DNA of 64,000 nt, taken from NCBI RefSeq assembly GCF_025766255.1, contig NW_026516788.1, positions 1-64,000 of the forward strand. The letters run 5' to 3'. This DNA is from Zychaea mexicana (Eukaryota > Mucoromycota > Mucoromycetes > Mucorales > Lichtheimiaceae). Position 1 is the stretch's first letter, and each line of letters starts with the position of its first letter. A program made the translations under genes and the position numbers. The notes beneath the pieces are model-generated. The model saw only the letters and a list, made by a program, of their open reading frames with translations. It had not been told where the DNA came from and searched no databases. Of the stretch, positions 58,451 to 64,000 are shown one piece after another.

Positions 58451-61400
58451 TTACACATTGGACCACGTTAATCGTTGAACATGATCGGTTTTCCGCTGAG
58501 TCGGCTTAATAAAGCCTAGAAATTGAAGCTCTGCTACTGATCGGACGAAGCGTGCCCTGGTAAAAAGAACGATTGGTTAAAAACACAACAAACATTTACC
58601 GCACACCCCACTCCCCCCGACGGGACATTTTTGTTTCTTTTTGAGGGGGGGGGGGTTTGCTCTTTTAAAGATAGAACTGACAGAGTAGCAACACTTACTG
58701 CACTTCTTTCTCACTCAATGATTTGCTCTTGTTGTTGCTTCGTTTCTCTCGTTCAAGGACATAGCCAAAGGCAACGAACCAGTCAAACAGGTTAATCATT
58801 CGGCCGCACTCCAGGTACAGTTTGTACAAAATGCACGTGTCGTGCTCTGACGGCGAAATCTGATGCTTGGTTTTGCCCGAACAGCACGCGCAATTCAGGT
58901 AATGGTAAGATTGTCCAAGCCCCGTTTGCATAGCGGCCCGGGGTTGTGCAGAGAACGACTAACGGCCGGTAAAATATGTTTATCAGTTATCTTGCTTTTT
59001 TTGGGTTTTCTTCGGTTGGGTGTGCCCCCCCTACCCCGCCCCTTACACGCGCTCTCACGCTTACACACAAGCACAGAGCACACAAGCACACACACACACA
59101 CAGAGAGAGAACACACACAGAACACGCGTAAGATGAACCTTGTTGCCTTACCTTTTCGTGCAGCTTAGCACTCGTATAGTATACCAACTCGTACATGGGC
59201 ACCGTGGTATATGATCGCAGACAGCCCCTATTTTTCGTAGTTCATTATCTTTTCAGTTCACATCCGCCGCATGCGATAAGGGAAAATAAAATTGAAGCAT
59301 TCTGAATGGATGGATAAAGGAATGGATGGGGCCACCTACTTTAGCGTCTCGCTTATCCAATCCGCAATCTCAATCGCTATCTTTGTCTTATCTGTGCCTG
59401 CCTGCTTGAGATGATCCATGGATTCCATCTGAACCTTTTTCGCCGTCTCCGTGCTTCGTCTTTCCTCATCAGGCAACACCATGCCCGCCAGCTTCTTTGC
59501 GACCTTTTGCTGGTACGCCGCATCGGCCCCTAACAACATCTGCAGGCGTTCATTCCAATCACAGGGCAATGCATAGCCAAACTGCTCCACCACGGGGCTG
59601 ATTCGCTTGACAAGCTGGTCTAGCCCGGCCGGATCAAGCTTGCGCACAAGACTCGCCGGCCACAGAATCATTTCACTGCTCGTCAAGCCGTCCCGGGATT
59701 CGAGCGCCGCCAGCAACAGCATTCGCTTGGATTTCCTCATACCGACATTGTTGGAGAATTGGCCCTGAAGCGCCCGAATAAGCTCGATCCCGTACTGGAA
59801 CTCGTGTTGGTATCGCTTCAGGCCTAGGATAAACTCTGCAAGCGCTTCTGTCATCAAATACGATGCGTCATTGTCGTCGTCAAGGAGTCGCAGGGCCTGC
59901 TGCGGGTCTTGATCGGCAATTGCATCCACGTGCGCTCGAAAAGAGGATAGCATACGTAGACTTGTAATGTGGTGCTCGTTCAGCAGCTTCGCGTCGTGCC
60001 ACTCCTTCAAGGTGCTACGTATGTCGTCTTCTGATCTGCCTACCAGTGGCGAAAATATGGAGAGCGGGTTGCCATAATAGTGATGCATCAACGCATACTA
60101 TTGATTACGTCTTTGGTTTAGTGTCTTTTCCTTTTCTTAGTGCTGTTGTAGCCCGTGTTGATCTGGCTGGCTTTCTATCACATTCAAACAGCATCAGTAT
60201 CTCTACCTTCAAGCTAGCGGTGGCTCGCCCCATGGAAAAGTCATATAGATAAAAATGATCTAGCAGGAATTTGTATGGCCTAGCACCGAATTTGAGCGTA
60301 TGGACCGATTCAATGAATACCTAATATTGAATCACATTATTTTCTTTAGTGTAATTCGATTTTCTCTAATTTCTCTCTCCATACAAATTTTAATGTAAAG
60401 GGTAATCTGTCATTCCTCCCCCTTCCTAACCCAGCCTCTCCCCCCCAAAAAAAAAACAAAGAAATGATTTGCGCAATCTTGTACTCCCCCCCCACCTTCC
60501 GCCTTTCCTTCAAACGTAATTCAAACCTTATTTTTCCCTCTCCTTTTTTTTCTATTTCTTTTAGTCCTTACCGCCTCCAGCATTCTGTTGAACCATACAT
60601 CGCTCTGCTCCAGCCAGAACTTTTCAATACGGAGCAATCCAATGGTTGCCTTGGTGAGAGACTGATGCAGGATTTCAGTTGACGTCGCAATGCCCATAAT
60701 AAACACAATGGGGATCTTTAGTCGATATTCACTAAGAAATACAACGATAGTAATGGTGTATTTAGTTATCCCACCCCGCTTTATCTCTCTCCTATCTAAT
60801 GTTTACCTGCAAATAGTAATGAAATCTCGGAGCATATTTGCTTCGAACGATTCTAAATCCTGCAATACCACCACCAAGTTTGGTGGTGGATGGTTGCTTT
60901 TCTTCACATTGGTCACATGCCGATACCATGCTTCCAGAATTTGCATATCGTATGGAGGAAGCTTGGATGCCCGTTTCTTCATCCTAGTGCCGCCACCACC
61001 GCTGCTGATTTCAAATGTTGAATTGCCTGACTGAGCAGTAGTACCCGTAAGCAGTGCTGATGACAATGTTGTCCCCTATACACAACACACGCGCCATGCA
61101 TGTGAATACACAAAGTAACTTTTGATTTTCCTCGCTTTCTGTGATGCTTATCATTCAAGATTACCTCATGTTCATCCTCGTCGACGTCATCTTCTTCTTG
61201 TTCGCTAATTTCATCATCATGTTCCGTTTCTTGTCGATCCTCTTTTTCCTTTCCCGAAGGTTCGGCATCAATGGATAAAAACTGCTCAATCATCGTTTTC
61301 ATCATATTTTTCAGGTTATTGCAGTCCTTGGATTGTAACAGCGCCACAAAGTTACTGTTGTTTTCCGATAACTTGTTTGCGATCTGCTTGAATTGTGCAT

Positions 61401-62256
61401 TGTGATCTGGCGTATTGATACCTATTATCCGTTTCCCAGCCACACATGCACACATATCACACGTTAATACTCGACTCCTTTTATCCTCCAGCCCTCCCTC
61501 TTGCTCTCTTTTTCTTCGTCTGCAAAACAGATAAGGAACTGACCAGCAAAAACAAGGCCCGTGGGTATCTCATGAAACGGTAAATGGACGAGTCTAAAAC
61601 AGCACAAGTGATCAGTATAACATGTCGCTTAATTTCTATTTGTTGACAACTTTACCCTTGAGAAGCGCTATTTGGCGAAGTCTCGACGAATGATGCGATT
61701 TTGTTCAATGCAGCTCGATTCATATCCAACAAGATATCCTAATTATTGCTTCTTTAGTAACTGGCTATTGGCACATGGAGATTTCGGTGTTCGTCTTACA
61801 TTGATAATAGTTTGTGTCTGTGTCCAGGCTTCTTCAAAAGCAATTCGTCGCATTTTCATACAAGCAGTCGATTCTTCGTTACCGAAAAGTTGTTCGAATC
61901 CTTGGTAAGGTACATGGTGTTGTTCGTCCACATGTCGACGCGCTACTTTGCCTTGGACTAAAGATAAAAATGGGTTGCGTCAAATCGTTTGTCCAATGTA
62001 TAAACAGCCACTCTCTTTCTCTTTTATTACTTTTTCTCGTCGTTCGTTTGCGTTTTTGACCGGCTGTTGATTTCGATTGAGTTCCTGCACGTTGTGTTTG
62101 AGGCAAGATTAAGAAACAACCCTGAATAAATCCATGGTGGAAAGAAACTTTGAGTGGTTTATTCTTCTTTTTTTTTCTACAAGCAATCGTTCATGTATGT
62201 GTACTTACCTCTGAAATGGAGTCAAAATCGTCTCTGCCAGAAGTGATCGCAGCCAT
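58451..62256 (-). CDS. ORC3: Origin recognition complex subunit 3
   Basis: Thirteen exons (descending): 62256-62209, 62121-62031, 61957-61800, 61738-61656, 61593-61544, 61421-61165, 61075-60807, 60731-60572, 60320-60207, 60097-59340, 59227-59152, 58958-58699, 58556-58451; 809 aa, all phases closing. ORC3 is an AAA+-like ORC subunit that licenses replication origins in the nucleus. Visible are [10 protein letters not shown] near the start, [32 protein letters not shown], an acidic insert (DDVDEDEHE), [83 protein letters not shown] and the winged-helix end [20 protein letters not shown]. The introns of 251 nt (60321-60571) and 193 nt (58959-59151, with a CA repeat) are long for this window. The large exon at 59340 could be mistaken for a separate 251-codon gene. 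Confidence 0.93.
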
Positions 62257-64000
62257 AGTTCGATTCAAGGTGTAACAAAGGGAAGCAACGACGAAAATCC
62301 TGCTTGCTGCTGAGTTCAAGACTTACCTGCTGTGTGGTCAAAAATTTGATAGATCGCCTTCAAAACATAATAATGCCCTTAGTGATTATGTATGATGTCG
62401 GCTATTGATATACTCTTAAAGAAGTCATTTCTAAGTAAAATAGTGCGTTCCTCATACTATTTAATATAATGTGTAATTTTTTCTTTCTTTTATGTTCACA
62501 GCATACTACTAAGAGACGGATGTAGTGAGAAGCAATAGTGCATTGAGCCAAGCAAATGATGCCTTCACTTTTCATCCACTAGAACCATTGCCAAAAAGCT
62601 CAACCAATAGGTCATATAATTTCTTTCACGGAGTGGTGAGATTGGCAAGCTTCTTAAAAGACGTTTTAACACAAGTTTTCAAGTCGGTATCTCCATGCTG
62701 TTTATCTGCTTTTCAACATGAGACGAAGAGGGTGAGGGGGACCAACGGGGTCACTGATGGCAACTCCTTTTCATACAAGCGCGGGAACATGCAACCACAC
62801 CTCGAGCATACTACTTAATATTCTAACGCATACATATAATAAGGGCGAGAAGCTCGTCTCATGTCTGCATTACAACAATTTGTATGACATTTCACAAAGT
62901 TAAGAAATTGAGATAAAGTTATTGTATAGATAGATTGTGATGGATGTCACAATGACGACGACGAAGACGGCAGCAATAGTAATGGTCAGGAGCTATAGAG
63001 TCTTGTATATTGTATATTCGCCACTTTTTGTTTTAGATAGCAGCGTACCATGCTGTTTGTCCGTTAAAAGCTCATACATCATGCATAGTTACAACGAGGA
63101 TAATGTTGATTTCAACTTTCAAGTTTTTAGAAAAAACATTACACTTATAATAAGATTGCCGGTACAGTATATAATGATGCTCATGCGCGACAAAAAGGAA
63201 ATTCGTAAGGACTCAGTACCTCTAGGTTCACGTTCCTCCCACCTTTTTTTATAATTATTCGATGCTGAAGAAGAAGAAGCAAAAAAACTGGCTGTGTTGT
63301 TTGGGAGAACGTCATGCTAATGTAAGAGGTTACACTATCCGGTAACTGATGATCAGTGACGCGAGCGCTACATTAAGTGATATCTCGGGCACAGATATGC
63401 TTAAATTAACTAGAAGCACAAAAAGTATTTTACCGGTACATAATGTAATTCGTCTTCTACACGCAATCATTTCTGCAGTGCTTGTAATAAATGATGAAGA
63501 AGATGATGCAATTATTACTAATCTTACTGGTGTTTTTCGTTTATACATACCCGTTTTACCCAGTATAAATTTTGACAGTATTTCATTAGCATAAAATAAC
63601 AGAAGGATTATCTGATAAGCCGTTTGAAGCTTTACACGACTTTATCTGTTGGTGTCCACATTTCAATCACGTGCTTCTTTAGCGTAAAGTAGCTCAATCT
63701 TTCTCCCTCCCCTTCTTGCATAATTTTCGTTGTTATAACTTTGAGGAACGCGTATAGCATTCTCCTTGTTTTAATGAAAGGCCAACAAAAAAAAAGGTCC
63801 CTATCTAGCTACAACCATTTTTGGTGCTGTATTTTGCTCATCGGAAAATTCTGACCGTTGATGCAGTCTTCTTATATATCGAGGCTACGCATTATATTGA
63901 AGGTTGATTGATATATGTACAAGTTACACGACATGTCTGCTTGATGACGATAGCAGACTAATTGAGCAATAGATCAAATAACATGAGCCATATGTCGTCT
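62257..64000. other. Right-end intergenic stretch
   Basis: About 1.7 kb upstream of ORC3 to the window edge. Open frames at 62525-62818, 62937-63254 and 63349-63594 (plus) show no family resemblance and poor coding character. No repeat or RNA gene was recognised. Confidence 0.45.

Noticed and set aside
59336..60091. A 251-codon single-exon gene on the minus strand
   Set aside because: It is exon 10 of ORC3. The flanking exons splice in phase and restore ORC3 motifs on both sides.
62937..63594. Short open frames near the right edge
   Set aside because: Composition is that of random AT-rich DNA, and the frames on both strands overlap each other.

Overview
The window looks like nuclear DNA of a filamentous early-diverging fungus, most likely Mucoromycota and Mucorales-like. 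The genes are broken by many short introns, mostly 60-140 nt with GTAAGT/GTATGT-like donors. The protein set is fungal: a Pma1-type proton pump, a Drs2 flippase, Bub2, an alpha-arrestin with PPxY motifs and GATA and bZIP regulators. A GH45 endoglucanase with its CBM1 modules at the N-terminus is the arrangement known from Rhizopus. The species cannot be named from the sequence alone. Exon coordinates are my own splice reconstructions. In every multi-exon gene the phases close and the spliced product matches the family across each junction.

The left part (1-9.1 kb) is gene-poor and decayed. It holds a broken retroelement Gag-like frame with zinc knuckles, an orphan two-exon FATC tail of an ATR-like PIKK with no kinase domain upstream, an unrecognised frame with an internal stop, a degenerate repeat of about 19-20 bp, and a ruined monocarboxylate-transporter-like MFS gene. 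From 10.3 to 21 kb come three solid genes on the plus strand: a 13-exon DRS2 flippase, an ART-type arrestin adaptor, and a ZTA1-like NADPH:quinone reductase with a possible mitochondrial leader. A tyrosine-recombinase element relic with inverted repeats follows (21.3-22.3 kb).

The middle (22.8-41.9 kb) is denser. It carries a small basic coiled-coil protein, a short mitochondrial-like protein, BUB2, an SOSS-B/NABP OB-fold protein with a Q-rich RGG tail, the CBM1-CBM1-GH45 endoglucanase, a Met4/Cys3-like bZIP, a PL14-like secreted lyase with a probable GPI signal, SYF2, a SEL1-repeat/MYND protein and two uncharacterised genes.

The right part (42-64 kb) holds a long intergenic stretch with a dense cluster of GATA sites, a two-finger GATA factor downstream of it, PMA1, a long simple-sequence-rich gap, the queuosine salvage hydrolase QNG1 (with a 10-nt microexon and a GC-AG intron) and ORC3 (13 exons), the last two converging tail to tail.

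The genes do not form one pathway. They are a mix of membrane transport and lipid asymmetry (DRS2, PMA1, arrestin), cell cycle and genome maintenance (BUB2, SOSSB, ORC3), splicing (SYF2), wall or plant polymer degradation (GH45, PL14) and transcription control (bZIP, GATA). I see no CRISPR array, no tRNA or rRNA gene and no convincing new multi-gene system. The points most worth a second look are the DGET-to-DGEV change in the flippase, the GATA-site cluster, the microexons, the recombinase relic with its inverted repeats, and the orphan FATC.
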